Assembly (NCBI GenBank): GCA_949948985.1
Contig: CATLIG010000018.1
Location: forward strand, 1 to 43,997
From: an uncultured Clostridia bacterium
Lineage (GTDB): Bacteria > Bacillota > Clostridia > Lachnospirales > CAG-274
Direction: 5' to 3'
Length of the DNA: 43,997 nucleotides
In this document: positions 1-7,080 of the stretch, piece by piece
How positions within the stretch are numbered: the stretch's first letter is position 1
Layout of the letters: every line of letters begins with the position of its first letter
Translations under genes and position numbers: made by a program
Notes under the pieces: generated by a model
The model's database searches: none
Told to the model about the DNA's origin: nothing
What the model saw: the letters and a program-made list of their open reading frames with translations, nothing else

Positions 1-120
1 ATAGAATAGCATAATTCCAAAGAAATATAAAGAAAAATTTTTTGCCGCTTAAAACGGTCTTATTTGTATGCAAAAAAGAAGTGCAGATACTACTTTTTGT
101 AATATCTACACTTGATGTTA

Positions 121-211
121 TAATTTCTCTGAGCTTAACTTAATGACATTGGCTTAAAGAGCGTATTTTTTCAAAATCGACATAGTGGTAAATCTGTAAA
201 GTGGTATATTT
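121..211. repeat. Dispersed repeat, copy 1 (degenerate)
   Basis: This stretch shares two blocks with 7195-7262 in the opposite orientation: AGCTTAACTTAATGACATTG (about 132-151) and AATCTGTAAAGTGGT (about 190-204). Here the hairpin is broken: only one arm of the inverted repeat seen at 7230-7262 is present, so it should not work as a terminator. It lies just downstream of the alkyltransferase pair, as the other copy lies just downstream of the XRE operon. It could be a relic of a mobile hairpin element or of a duplicated 3' UTR. Confidence 0.5.
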
Positions 212-520
212 TTAACAATTCCATTGACATTTTTTCATATCAACATGATTATCATCTTTAAACTCAACTCCCTCATCAATAAGTAAAGTACGTTGCTGAT
301 ACCATCCTGGAACTAATCTACCGGCATAATTTACAACTCTGTGACATGGATATTTTACATAGAATTTAGACATAGAGAGAACTTTGCCAACAAACCTTGA
401 ATTTTTTTCTCTGCCGATAAGTTTAGCGATCTGACCATATGAAGCTACTTTTCCTTTTGGAATTTCTTCGACTACAGAAAGTATCTCATATATTAAATCT
501 TTATTTAAAGTACATTTCAT
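212..520 (-). CDS. Short MGMT-family protein (alkyltransferase C-terminal domain only)
   Basis: A 102-residue protein that is only the DNA-binding, active-site domain of the O6-methylguanine methyltransferase family. The helix-turn-helix region reads GKVASYGQIAKLIG (about 23-36) and the active-site loop is YPCHRVV with Cys59. Family knowledge: alkyltransferase-like (ATL) proteins have the same short architecture but carry Trp in place of this Cys, so this member may still accept an alkyl group. The C-terminal stretch (GRLVPGW, then QQRTLLIDEGVEF) also looks ATL-like. Its ATG overlaps the TGA of the upstream ogt gene (ATGA), so the two are translationally coupled. Role inferred: recognition or repair of O6-alkylguanine, perhaps flagging lesions for excision repair. 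The family is certain; the exact activity is not. Confidence 0.85.
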   Translation of the reverse strand: MKCTLNKDLIYEILSVVEEIPKGKVASYGQIAKLIGREKNSRFVGKVLSMSKFYVKYPCHRVVNYAGRLVPGWYQQRTLLIDEGVEFKDDNHVDMKKCQWNC

Positions 521-1050
521 AACTCCGTACCTCTTTTAGGTATAAATAATTTTTCCATATTAATGCCTTCAAGGGAAAGTAATTTTATCTTTTTATCAAT
601 ACCGCCCGCATATCCCGTTAAACTGCCATTTGTACCAACCACTCTATGGCATGGAATAATAATAGAAATCTCATTATGTCCCACAGCGCCGCCTATAGCT
701 TGCGCTGACATCTGTGAAAGACCCCTTTTCTTAGCGATAATATCTGCGATTTTTCCATATGTTATTGTTTTTCCGTAAGAAATTTGACATAAAATTTTCC
801 ATACATCTATACGAAAATCAGAACCAATCATATGAATAGGCGGTGTAAAATTCGGTTCTTTACCTAAAAAATATACATCAAGCCATAATTTTACTTTTTC
901 AAAAATAGGATGTTCCATTTCTTTATGTTCAGGATTAAGATTATTAGCGTAATATTTTTCTCCATCAAACCAAAGCCCTGTTAAACCAATGTCATCACAA
1001 GAGAGAAGAATTTCACCCATAGGTGAAACATATTTAGTAGTATACTGCAT
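517..1050 (-). CDS. ogt: Methylated-DNA--protein-cysteine S-methyltransferase
   Basis: A full-length (177 aa) suicide DNA repair protein that transfers an alkyl group from O6-alkylguanine to its own cysteine. The N-terminal ribonuclease-H-like domain starts at MQYTTKYVSPMGEILLS; the C-terminal domain has the YGKIADIIA helix, the arginine-finger region SAQAIGGAVGHN (about 115-126) and the active site IIPCHRVVG with Cys134. I chose ATG at 1050 rather than the in-frame GTG at 1059: GGAGAG lies 8 nt before the ATG and the GTG overlaps that site. The TGA of the ABM pseudogene overlaps the same ribosome binding site, so ABM, ogt and the short MGMT gene probably formed one operon. Cytoplasmic. Confidence 0.93.
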   Translation of the reverse strand: MQYTTKYVSPMGEILLSCDDIGLTGLWFDGEKYYANNLNPEHKEMEHPIFEKVKLWLDVYFLGKEPNFTPPIHMIGSDFRIDVWKILCQISYGKTITYGKIADIIAKKRGLSQMSAQAIGGAVGHNEISIIIPCHRVVGTNGSLTGYAGGIDKKIKLLSLEGINMEKLFIPKRGTEL

Positions 1051-1055
1051 AAAAA

Positions 1056-1409
1056 TCACTCTCCAAAATATTTATTTGAATTATCGGGAACTTCTTTTCT
1101 AATATTCATTGATAAAGTACGGACAGGCTTAACAACAGTGATTATGTAATCTTCAAAATTATATATTCTTTCATATTTTTGACATATTCTGTAGTTCATA
1201 TTATTGCACTATTTTTTTATGCTTTCCTTGTCTTTCTACTCGAACTTACTTAAAATCTTACCATCAACAGTTAAACTTAAAAAACGTTCAGCACCAATAA
1301 ATGTATTGGCTTTTGACAAAATATTTTTAAGTGAAACAACTTGTATCAAATAATTTTCTAACTTTACATCCTTAATTGTCACTTCAAATAATACAATTAC
1401 ATTTGACAT
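1056..1409 (-). pseudogene. ABM-domain monooxygenase-like pseudogene, two in-frame TAG stops
   Basis: Reading one frame from ATG at 1409 gives a start SNVIVLFEVTIKDVKLENYL and, without any frameshift, an end FEDYIITVVKPVRTLSMN followed by KEVPDNSNKYFGE and TGA at 1058-1056. This matches, from memory, small antibiotic-biosynthesis-monooxygenase (ABM) domain proteins of about 115 aa. Two internal TAG codons interrupt it, on either side of KDKESIKK. In intact relatives I recall Trp at both places (the W-x8-W spacing of S-x-W-E-D-E-E-S-I-x-K-W), so both look like TGG to TAG changes. Other genes here (XRE regulator, pyrK) end in TAG, so TAG is a stop in this genome. The frame has been kept, which suggests recent inactivation. 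Confidence 0.72.
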
Positions 1410-1543
1410 TATTTATTCTCTTTTACATCAAATCCATATATATCCTCAACTATCTCAGAAATTTGCCGTGTAGTTATATCCTTTGCGTAAATACTAATTA
1501 TTTTCCATTCAATTTCTGATATGTCTTTCTTCCTCTTTGGTAC
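1409..1543 (-). pseudogene. IS256/Mutator-type transposase fragment
   Basis: A 44-codon open stretch reads VPKRKKDISEIEWKIISIYA and then KDITTRQISEIVEDIYGFDV before a TAA. The pattern (D-I-S-x-I-E ... I-x-x-x-Y-A-K-x-x-T-T-R-Q-I-S-E-x-x-E-D-I-Y-G-F) is the conserved segment upstream of the catalytic region in IS256-family transposases. Nothing of the DDE domain follows and no start codon precedes it in frame, so it is a scrap of a transposase of about 400 aa. It abuts the start of the ABM pseudogene and may have separated that gene from its promoter. Confidence 0.65.
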
Positions 1544-1584
1544 TATTTTTTAATTTATAAATTTCTTTTTTTGCCATAATTTTA

Positions 1585-1627
1585 GGCTTCCTATGATTTT
1601 ATTTTATCATAGAAAGCCATTTTTTTT
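1585..1627 (+). terminator. Strong hairpin with T-tract (plus strand)
   Basis: Arms GGCTTCCTATGAT (1585-1597) and ATCATAGAAAGCC (1606-1618) pair with one mismatch around an 8-nt AT loop and are followed by a T run on the plus strand. The form is that of a rho-independent terminator, but no intact plus-strand gene lies upstream. It may belong to the lost insertion sequence next to it. Confidence 0.5.
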
Positions 1628-1784
1628 AATAATATATTTACAGACTTTTCTTCGCACTCTCGTCGGATTGCTCTCGGCATTTCCCTATTTGGTTGTAATT
1701 TTAGTATAGATTTTAAGAAAATTGCATTTACACAGTTTATTTTTCATACCCTATATTACTAAACAATTTTTTATTTGTATATAT

Positions 1785-2537
1785 TTATGCCATTACATCT
1801 TGCATATCATATTTTCCATATGATTTTCCTACTATAAATTGAGCAGCTTTTACAGCACCTACAGCAAAGATTTCTTTTGAGTTTGCTGAGTGTTTAAATT
1901 CAATAACTTCATCTTTTCCCGCAAAGATAACAGAATGTTCTCCTACTATTGTTCCACCTCTTACAGCATGGATACCTAATTCTTTTTTATCCCTTTTTTT
2001 GCGTATGGAAGAACGGTCATAAATATATTCATATTTATTATTCATAGTTTCATTCATTGCGTCAGCAAGAAGTAATGCTGTTCCACTTGGTGCATCTATT
2101 TTTTGATTATGATGTTTTTCAATTATTTCTATATCAAAATTTGAGTCGTCAAGCATTTTTACAGCTTTTTTTAAAAGGCTGGCTATAAGATTTATTCCTA
2201 ATGACATATTTGCTGAACGAAATACAGGAATTTCTTTTGATACTAAATCTATTTTTTTTAATGTTTCATCGGAAAGACCGGTAGTACATATTACTATAGG
2301 AAGTTTTTTTGAAACGGCATAGTCAAGTACAATAGGTACAGCATTTGCCGTGGAAAAATCTATTATTACATCAGCAGGCATATCACAGTCATTAATATTT
2401 GTGTACATAGGAAATGTTGCGTTACTTTCAACAATATCTATACCAGCGACAATTTCACAATCGTTTTTTTGAGCGACTATATTGCAAATTGTTTTACCCA
2501 TATGACCATTACAGCCATTCATTATAATTTTTACCAC
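1785..2537 (-). CDS. dapB: 4-hydroxy-tetrahydrodipicolinate reductase
   Basis: NAD(P)H-dependent reduction of hydroxytetrahydrodipicolinate to tetrahydrodipicolinate in the diaminopimelate/lysine pathway; in spore formers this also lies near the dipicolinate branch. The protein (250 aa) shows the N-terminal Rossmann motif NGCNGHMGK, the family signature EKHHNQKIDAPSGTA (catalytic His pair and Lys) and HAVRGGTIVGEHSV. GTG at 2537 is the likely start: AAAGGAGAG lies 7 nt before it, whereas the upstream in-frame ATG at 2558 has this site inside its own codons. It is last in asd-dapA-dapB. The 119-nt gap after dapA holds a small hairpin that may tune downstream expression. Expression is expected to follow the lysine riboswitch upstream of asd. 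Confidence 0.95.
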   Translation of the reverse strand: MVKIIMNGCNGHMGKTICNIVAQKNDCEIVAGIDIVESNATFPMYTNINDCDMPADVIIDFSTANAVPIVLDYAVSKKLPIVICTTGLSDETLKKIDLVSKEIPVFRSANMSLGINLIASLLKKAVKMLDDSNFDIEIIEKHHNQKIDAPSGTALLLADAMNETMNNKYEYIYDRSSIRKKRDKKELGIHAVRGGTIVGEHSVIFAGKDEVIEFKHSANSKEIFAVGAVKAAQFIVGKSYGKYDMQDVMA

Positions 2538-2614
2538 AGTAAAACTCTCCTTTATCATAAGTTTTAAAATTATTATTTATAACAAAATAACGAGATAATG
2601 ACAAAATTACTTAT

Positions 2615-2652
2615 TACAGCAATCCAAAAATAAATAGAGGGATTGCTATAAT
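2615..2652 (-). repeat. Intercistronic hairpin between dapA and dapB
   Basis: AGCAATCC (2618-2625) and GGATTGCT (2640-2647) form an 8-bp stem with a 14-nt AT-rich loop. There is no T-tract on the minus strand, so it is more likely an RNA-stabilising or processing hairpin than a terminator. The TTACAGCAAT edge recurs in the larger inverted repeat at 25077-25150. Confidence 0.45.
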
Positions 2653-2656
2653 AAAA

Positions 2657-3538
2657 TTATATAAGTCCGTAATTTTTCATTGATATTTTTAATCTTTCAT
2701 AATTATTGTACTCCATCTCAACAAGAGGTTCTCTGTATAATCCGGCATCCATACCCATCATATTTAACGCTGCTTTTACAGGTATAGGATTTACTTCACA
2801 AAATAGGCTGTTAATCAAGTCTAAAGCTTCAAGCTGAAGTTTTTTTGCTTCCTCAATATTACCATCTAAGAACTTTGCAATCATATTATGTGTGTTTTTA
2901 GGTGCTACATTAGCCAAAACAGAAATCACTCCTTTTCCTCCTAAGGATAAAACAGGAAGAATTTGGTCGTCATTTCCGGAATAAATATCTATGTCATCTC
3001 CGCAAAGTGCCGATATTTCAGCAACTTGTGATATATCTCCGCTTGCTTCTTTTATAGCGACAATATTTTCAACAGAAGAAAGCTCTTTAACGATTTTAGG
3101 AGGAATATTTAAACCTGTCCGAGATTTTACGCTATACATTATTACAGGTATATTAACACTTCCAGCCATATTTTCAAAATATTTCTTGAGACCGGATGGA
3201 GTTGTTTTATTATAATAAGGAGTAACTATTAAAAGAGCATCCGCACCGACATTTTCAGCTCTTTTGCAAAGTTCTTTTCCATGTGTTGTATCATTGCTAC
3301 CTGCTCCGGCTATTACAGGTATTCTTTTATTTGTTTTTTCAACAGCAAATTTTATGGTTTCGATTTGTTCGTCATCAGATAAAGTTGACGCTTCACCTGT
3401 TGTTCCGCATATAATTATAGCATCTGTATTATTTTCAATTTGAAAATCAATCATTTTGCCTAAAGCATCATAATTGACAGAACCACCTTGGTCAAAAGGT
3501 GTGACAATAGCAACACCTGAACCTGTAAAAATAGACAT
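2657..3538 (-). CDS. dapA: 4-hydroxy-tetrahydrodipicolinate synthase
   Basis: Condenses pyruvate with aspartate semialdehyde, the first committed step towards lysine, meso-DAP and dipicolinate. This (beta/alpha)8 lyase of 293 aa has the GTTGE motif (45-49), the substrate-binding Tyr135 in YSVKSRTG and the Schiff-base Lys163 in AIKEASGD. ATG at 3538 was chosen because AGAGGTG lies 6 nt upstream; the GTG at 3547 overlaps that site. It sits 24 nt after asd in the same transcript. Length and motifs are complete, so I expect a functional enzyme. Confidence 0.96.
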   Translation of the reverse strand: MSIFTGSGVAIVTPFDQGGSVNYDALGKMIDFQIENNTDAIIICGTTGEASTLSDDEQIETIKFAVEKTNKRIPVIAGAGSNDTTHGKELCKRAENVGADALLIVTPYYNKTTPSGLKKYFENMAGSVNIPVIMYSVKSRTGLNIPPKIVKELSSVENIVAIKEASGDISQVAEISALCGDDIDIYSGNDDQILPVLSLGGKGVISVLANVAPKNTHNMIAKFLDGNIEEAKKLQLEALDLINSLFCEVNPIPVKAALNMMGMDAGLYREPLVEMEYNNYERLKISMKNYGLI

Positions 3539-3562
3539 ATAAAACACCTCTTTTATTCAAAA

Positions 3563-4558
3563 TTACTGCATATTTTTTATTATAACTTCCGCTATCTGAA
3601 CAGCATTTGAAGCGGCACCTTTTCTTATATTATCGGCAACAACCCAAAGATTTACACCACTCTCAATACTTTCATCACGTCTTATTCTTCCGACAAATAC
3701 CTCATCGTGTCCCGCTGCGTTTGTAGCCAAAGGATATTCATTAGCATCAGAATCATTTTGCACTATTACCCCAGGAGCGTTTTTTAATGTCTGAATAAGG
3801 TCGTCAAGCTCATAAGGTTTTTCAAACTCAACATTAATTGATTCGCTATGGGAGTAAAATACAGGAACACGAACAGCTGTTGCGGTAATTTTCATATTAG
3901 GTTCGTGCAGAATTTTTCTTGTTTCATTTACCATTTTTAATTCTTCTTTTGTATATCCATTATCAGCAAAAACATCTATATGAGGAATACAATTACTTAC
4001 TATAGGATGAGGGAACTTTTTAGGCTTTTCTCCTTTAAGTCCGTCTTCAAGGTCTTTCCAGCCGCCTAATCCAGCACCGGAAACCGCTTGATAAGTAGAA
4101 TATACAACTCTTTTAATTTTATATTTATCATTTAATGGTTTTAAAGCAACCATCGCTTGTATTGTAGAACAATTTGGATTGGCTATTATTCCTTTGTTCC
4201 ATTTTATATCTTCAGGATTTACCTCTGGAACTACTAGAGGAACTTCTTTATCCATTCTCCATGCGGAACTGTTATCAATTACTATACATCCTTTAGATGC
4301 GGCTATTGGTGAAAACTTTTCACTTGTACTTCCACCGGCTGAAAACAATGCTATATCAATTCCTCTGTCAAAAGAATCTTCTTTAAGCTCTTCAACAATA
4401 TATTCTCTTCCATTAAATATTATTGTTGTTCCTGCCGAACGTTTTGATGCAAAAACATAAAAATTATTTATAGGAAGTTGTTTTTCCTCAAGAACTTTAA
4501 GAAATGTTCTTCCTACCATACCTGTTGCACCAACAACTGCTAAGTTAACTTTTTTCAT
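3563..4558 (-). CDS. asd: Aspartate-semialdehyde dehydrogenase
   Basis: NADPH-dependent reduction of aspartyl phosphate to aspartate semialdehyde, the branch point to lysine, threonine and methionine. The 331-aa protein has the nucleotide-binding loop GATGMVGR (10-17) and the catalytic Cys130 in NPNCST; GAGLGGWKDLEDG carries the usual substrate-loop glycines. AGGAG is placed 9 nt before the ATG. It is the first gene of asd-dapA-dapB and lies just downstream of the lysine riboswitch terminator, so lysine should shut down the whole operon. Confidence 0.96.
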   Translation of the reverse strand: MKKVNLAVVGATGMVGRTFLKVLEEKQLPINNFYVFASKRSAGTTIIFNGREYIVEELKEDSFDRGIDIALFSAGGSTSEKFSPIAASKGCIVIDNSSAWRMDKEVPLVVPEVNPEDIKWNKGIIANPNCSTIQAMVALKPLNDKYKIKRVVYSTYQAVSGAGLGGWKDLEDGLKGEKPKKFPHPIVSNCIPHIDVFADNGYTKEELKMVNETRKILHEPNMKITATAVRVPVFYSHSESINVEFEKPYELDDLIQTLKNAPGVIVQNDSDANEYPLATNAAGHDEVFVGRIRRDESIESGVNLWVVADNIRKGAASNAVQIAEVIIKNMQ

Positions 4559-4621
4559 TTTAAAATCGCTCCTAATTTAATATATTAAATATTTTTAAAA
4601 TCTGTTACGCTTGTATTATAA

Positions 4622-4650
4622 ATAAAAAAGGCTGACATTGAAGTCAACCT
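4622..4650 (-). terminator. Lysine riboswitch expression-platform terminator
   Basis: On the minus strand AGGTTGAC (from 4650) pairs with GTCAGCCT (ending 4629) across a short TTCAAT loop, followed by a run of Ts (4628-4622). It lies between the lysine aptamer and asd, 64 nt before the asd start, the usual place for the OFF-state terminator of a transcriptional lysine riboswitch. Confidence 0.85.
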
Positions 4651-4687
4651 GCATATACAAAATAAAAGCAACCCTTTATAAGTATGT

Positions 4688-4856
4688 ACAGATAGCACTC
4701 CATCTAATGATGACAGTCACAAAGCTATTTGCCAAAGCAACCAGAAAAAAGTCCGCAAAGAAAACTTTTATCTTCGGCATGTTTCCCTTTCGCCGCTGTC
4801 ATATACCTCTTTGCGGTATCAAGACGGTTACTAATGAAAAATGCACCTCTATCTAT
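4688..4856 (-). ncRNA. Lysine riboswitch aptamer (L box)
   Basis: Minus-strand landmarks of the L-box core occur in order: AGATAGAGGTGC (4854-4843), GGCGAAAGGG (4794-4785), ATGCCGAAG (4780-4772), TGGTTGCTTTGGC (4743-4731) and GGAGTGCTATCT (4701-4690). The AGATAG and CTATCT ends pair as P1. The aptamer is about 165 nt, the usual size, and is followed by a terminator and asd. Known behaviour: lysine binding stabilises P1 and allows the terminator to form. The class and strand are clear from the sequence; the exact ends are approximate. Confidence 0.95.
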
Positions 4857-4877
4857 AAAAGCATAACAATTTATTTA

Positions 4878-4906
4878 AATATACCACTATTATAGAGTGC
4901 TGTCAA
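4878..4906 (-). promoter_or_regulatory. Sigma-A-type promoter of the lysine riboswitch-asd operon
   Basis: TTGACA (4906-4901) and TATATT (4883-4878) are separated by 17 nt on the minus strand. A start near 4871 would give a transcript whose first structured element is the lysine aptamer, with a leader of about 310 nt before asd. Confidence 0.75.
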
Positions 4907-5331
4907 GGTTTATTTTATTCTTGTCACGGAAATCAATTTTTAAAAACCGTAGACTCTGCCTATACCCATAAATCCTTTGAAAAGTGTTTACATTTAAACG
5001 GTTATAATACAAAGCGGGTGCTTTGCTAAGTTTTTTTGACTCAACTTGAAAAGTTTTATATAACTTATAAAAAAAAGTAAAAACTTTTTCCTTAAAATTT
5101 TAAAAATTGACTTCCGTGTATTCTTGTTTATGCAATTAATTATGATTATTTATTTTTGTTAATTATCATAATAGTGGTTTTAAACAGATCTACTTTTTAT
5201 TGATGAAAAAATAAATTTTGTAAAGATTTATTTACAGAAATCACAAAAAACTATTTTATTCAAAATTTATTTTTACTTTCAGCATTTAAAAGAAAAACCA
5301 TTTTCACTAAAATTTTAAATAAAGTATTTTT
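4907..5331. other. Non-coding AT-rich stretch
   Basis: No convincing gene. It contains a small plus-strand hairpin CAAAGC-GGGT-GCTTTG (5010-5025) followed by a T run at 5031-5037, and a segment (about 5145-5191, minus strand GATCTGTTTAAAACCACTAT) resembling the left end of the MITE-A copy at 29689. The rest is low-complexity AT sequence downstream of the kinase-like gene. Confidence 0.5.
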
Positions 5332-5979
5332 TTAGCTTACTGAAACTGATGTAAAATCAGATAAGTTGTATTTTTCTTTTATAAGTTGTTTTATAACAGA
5401 AACACATCCGTCAATTCCAAGAAATGTACTGTCTAATAACATATCATTGTATGTTTTTGTACCCCATTTTTCACTTGTATAATAGTTATAATAACTTCTT
5501 CTCTTTTTATCAATTTTTGATATGTAATCTTTTGCTTTATCTTCCTTTAAATTTTCAATTTTCATAATATGCTCTATTCTTTTTTCTACATCGGCATAAA
5601 TAAACACATTTACACATTTTTCTTTTCTTAGAATATAATTCGCACACCTTCCAATTATTACACATGAATTTTCAGCAAATTTTTTTATTATATCATTTTG
5701 AACAAGGTATAATCGGTCACTCATTGAAACAGTACCTGCGGCTGAAATTTTTTCACCGTATGAATATACGCTCATTGCTATGGAATATAAAAAACTATTT
5801 GTCTGCTGTTTATCAACAGCTCTGAAAAGTTCTTGACTTATACCATTTTTTTTAACCTCCTGTTCTATTGCCAAACGATCATAAAAATTTATACCGAGGT
5901 CCTTTGCAAGTTTTTGTCCTATTGAATATCCTTCACTTCCACATTCTCTGCTGATATTTACAATTATTTTTTTGTCCAT
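5332..5979 (-). CDS. Cytidylate kinase-like family protein
   Basis: A 215-aa protein of the cytidylate-kinase-2 type. The start, KIIVNISRECGSEGYSIG (4-21), is the phosphate-binding loop region of that family (a relaxed P-loop, G-S-x-G), followed by KLAKDLGINFYDR. CVIIGRCANYIL (around 105-116) and the positively charged RRSYYNYYTSEKWGTK segment match the lid region of the same group. It is shorter and more diverged than Cmk proper, so CMP phosphorylation is not assured. RBS AAGGGG precedes the ATG. It stands alone and is transcribed divergently from the SASP gene. Substrate unknown; I would not call it cmk. Confidence 0.8.
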   Translation of the reverse strand: MDKKIIVNISRECGSEGYSIGQKLAKDLGINFYDRLAIEQEVKKNGISQELFRAVDKQQTNSFLYSIAMSVYSYGEKISAAGTVSMSDRLYLVQNDIIKKFAENSCVIIGRCANYILRKEKCVNVFIYADVEKRIEHIMKIENLKEDKAKDYISKIDKKRRSYYNYYTSEKWGTKTYNDMLLDSTFLGIDGCVSVIKQLIKEKYNLSDFTSVSVS

Positions 5980-6050
5980 AAATATGCACCCCTTTTTATG
6001 TTTTTATAAAATTCGTCCGCTCACAAAAGGTATTTTTGTGATAAATATAA

Positions 6051-6083
6051 TTAATTATATATTAATTATATATTAATTATATA
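6051..6083. repeat. 11-bp tandem repeat, three copies
   Basis: TTAATTATATA is repeated three times head to tail without change, in the space between the divergent kinase-like and SASP genes. Entirely A/T. It could be slippage-prone spacer DNA or alter promoter curvature; no function is shown. Confidence 0.7.
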
Positions 6084-6174
6084 TCAATATTAGCAATAAT
6101 ACAATTATTTTTTTGAATAAAGTTAAATATATCGGGAGATACTGTTTAAAAATCAAATTTTGGAGGGAATTATT

Positions 6175-6357
6175 ATGAAAAAAAGTAAGAAAGAAAAGCC
6201 TTTGACAGCAGATGATATATTAAAATATGAAATTGCCCAGGAACTTGGACTTTCAGATAAAATATCAAAAAATGGCTGGAAATCGCTTACATCAAAAGAG
6301 AGTGGTAAAATAGGAGGAATTATGGCAAAAAGAAAAAAAGATAATAAAAAAGATTAA
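6175..6357 (+). CDS. Small acid-soluble spore protein, alpha/beta type (SspF-like)
   Basis: A 60-aa Lys-rich protein. The segment KYEIAQELGLSDKISKNGW and the later SLTSKESGKIGGIMAKR match the alpha/beta SASP pattern (K-Y-E-x-A-x-x-L-G, then a G-x-x-x-x-x-x-x-G-G repeat), closest to the minor SspF-type proteins. Family role: coats and protects spore DNA, in the forespore. ATG at 6175 is preceded by GGAGGG at 7 nt; an in-frame TTG at 6160 overlaps that site. A TGAATA at 6113-6118 and ATACT around 6139-6143 resemble a sigma-G promoter, but the match is weak. Strong support for the organism being a spore former. Confidence 0.82.
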   Translation: MKKSKKEKPLTADDILKYEIAQELGLSDKISKNGWKSLTSKESGKIGGIMAKRKKDNKKD

Positions 6358-6371
6358 AAACTGACAGAAAA

Positions 6372-6442
6372 AATGTAAAGTTAGCTTGACATTATAAAAG
6401 AATATGTTATAATTAATGTAAAGTTAACTTTACATTAATTAT
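6372..6442 (+). promoter_or_regulatory. XRE operon promoter with two palindromic operators
   Basis: A promoter TTGACA (6386-6391), 16-nt spacer, TATAAT (6408-6413) drives the XRE gene. Operator O2 is centred at 6425/6426: half-site TAATGTAAAGTT followed by its exact complement, perfect over 34 bp (6409-6442), covering the end of the -10 box and the start site. Operator O1 (6372-6393) is the same 22-bp core with two changes and covers the -35 box. Two sites flanking the promoter fit autorepression by the encoded dimeric regulator. Confidence 0.8.
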
Positions 6443-6456
6443 TTGAGGTGATGTTG

Positions 6457-6654
6457 TTGAAAAATAATATTGAAAAAATAAGAAAAGAAAGGGGAATTAG
6501 TCAAGAACAGTTGGCGGAAGAACTTATGGTTTCAAGGCAGACAATTAGTTCTCTTGAAAACGGAAGATATAATCCATCAATTTTACTCGCTTTTAAAATA
6601 GCGACTTACTTTAAGCTTTTAATAGAAGATATTTTTATTTATGAGGAGGAATAG
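6457..6654 (+). CDS. XRE-family helix-turn-helix regulator
   Basis: A 65-aa single-domain lambda-repressor-like protein: NIEKIRKERGISQEQLAEEL (helices 1-2), SRQTISSLENGRYNPSI (recognition helix and the conserved N-G-R-Y-x-P-S) and a C-terminal DIFIYEEE. There is no sensor domain. TTG at 6457 is the likely start since GAGGTG ends 6 nt before it; the ATG at 6451 touches this site. It precedes a small membrane protein whose reading frame begins at its stop codon. This XRE plus membrane-protein layout is common in Firmicutes. The operators upstream point to autoregulation; the inducing signal is unknown. Confidence 0.9.
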   Translation: MKNNIEKIRKERGISQEQLAEELMVSRQTISSLENGRYNPSILLAFKIATYFKLLIEDIFIYEEE

Positions 6655-6661
6655 TATTACT

Positions 6662-7060
6662 ATGAATAAAAAAATTTTATGGTATTTTTTGGTTGGAATT
6701 ATAGGTATTGGGTTATTTGTTTTTACACTATTTTACAATATTGAGGATTCTTTTTGGAATAGTATTGCCATTGGCTTTATTTTTAGTTCTTTAGTAAGGA
6801 TTTATAGAGTTTTTAAATATAAAAATAATGAGGAGTATGCCCGTAAGATTATTATTGAAAATAATGATGAGCGTAATAAGTTTTTAGCTGATAAAGCAAA
6901 AGGAATTGCTTTTTATTTTTACATAGTTATATCAAGCTACCTTATTATTATTTTGAGGATATTTGAATATAAGGAAATGAGTACAGTGTTGGCTTATTCA
7001 ATTTGTATGTTAGTATTTTTATATTGGATTATATATTCTGTTTTAAAAAGAAAATATTAA
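6662..7060 (+). CDS. Small membrane protein partner of the XRE regulator
   Basis: A 132-aa protein with about four hydrophobic segments (roughly 5-22, 33-48, 86-104, 109-126) and a central cytoplasmic-looking stretch with KIIIENNDERNKFLADKAKG. That N-D-E-R-N motif recalls DUF2178/DUF3796-type membrane proteins that often follow a small XRE regulator. ATG at 6662 was preferred; AGGAGG is 12 nt upstream, and the ATG at 6641 lies ahead of that site. It is followed by a good terminator (7081-7127). Function unknown; it may affect the activity of the regulator or be its only target. Confidence 0.75.
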   Translation: MNKKILWYFLVGIIGIGLFVFTLFYNIEDSFWNSIAIGFIFSSLVRIYRVFKYKNNEEYARKIIIENNDERNKFLADKAKGIAFYFYIVISSYLIIILRIFEYKEMSTVLAYSICMLVFLYWIIYSVLKRKY

Positions 7061-7080
7061 ATTTGTTTAAAAACTATAAA

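Noticed and set aside
1056-1409. TAG read as a sense codon (tryptophan or pyrrolysine)
   Set aside because: The XRE regulator and pyrK end in TAG at the expected lengths, so TAG is a normal stop here; a pseudogene is simpler.
4638-4895. 85-aa plus-strand ORF upstream of asd
   Set aside because: It runs through the lysine riboswitch in reverse; it has no ribosome binding site and an implausible composition.
5010-5037. Plus-strand terminator
   Set aside because: The hairpin has only 6 bp, the T run is 5 nt away and no plus-strand gene lies upstream.
5145-5191. Fourth copy of MITE-A
   Set aside because: Only about 40 bp of the left end match and no right end could be found; kept as a remark, not as an element.
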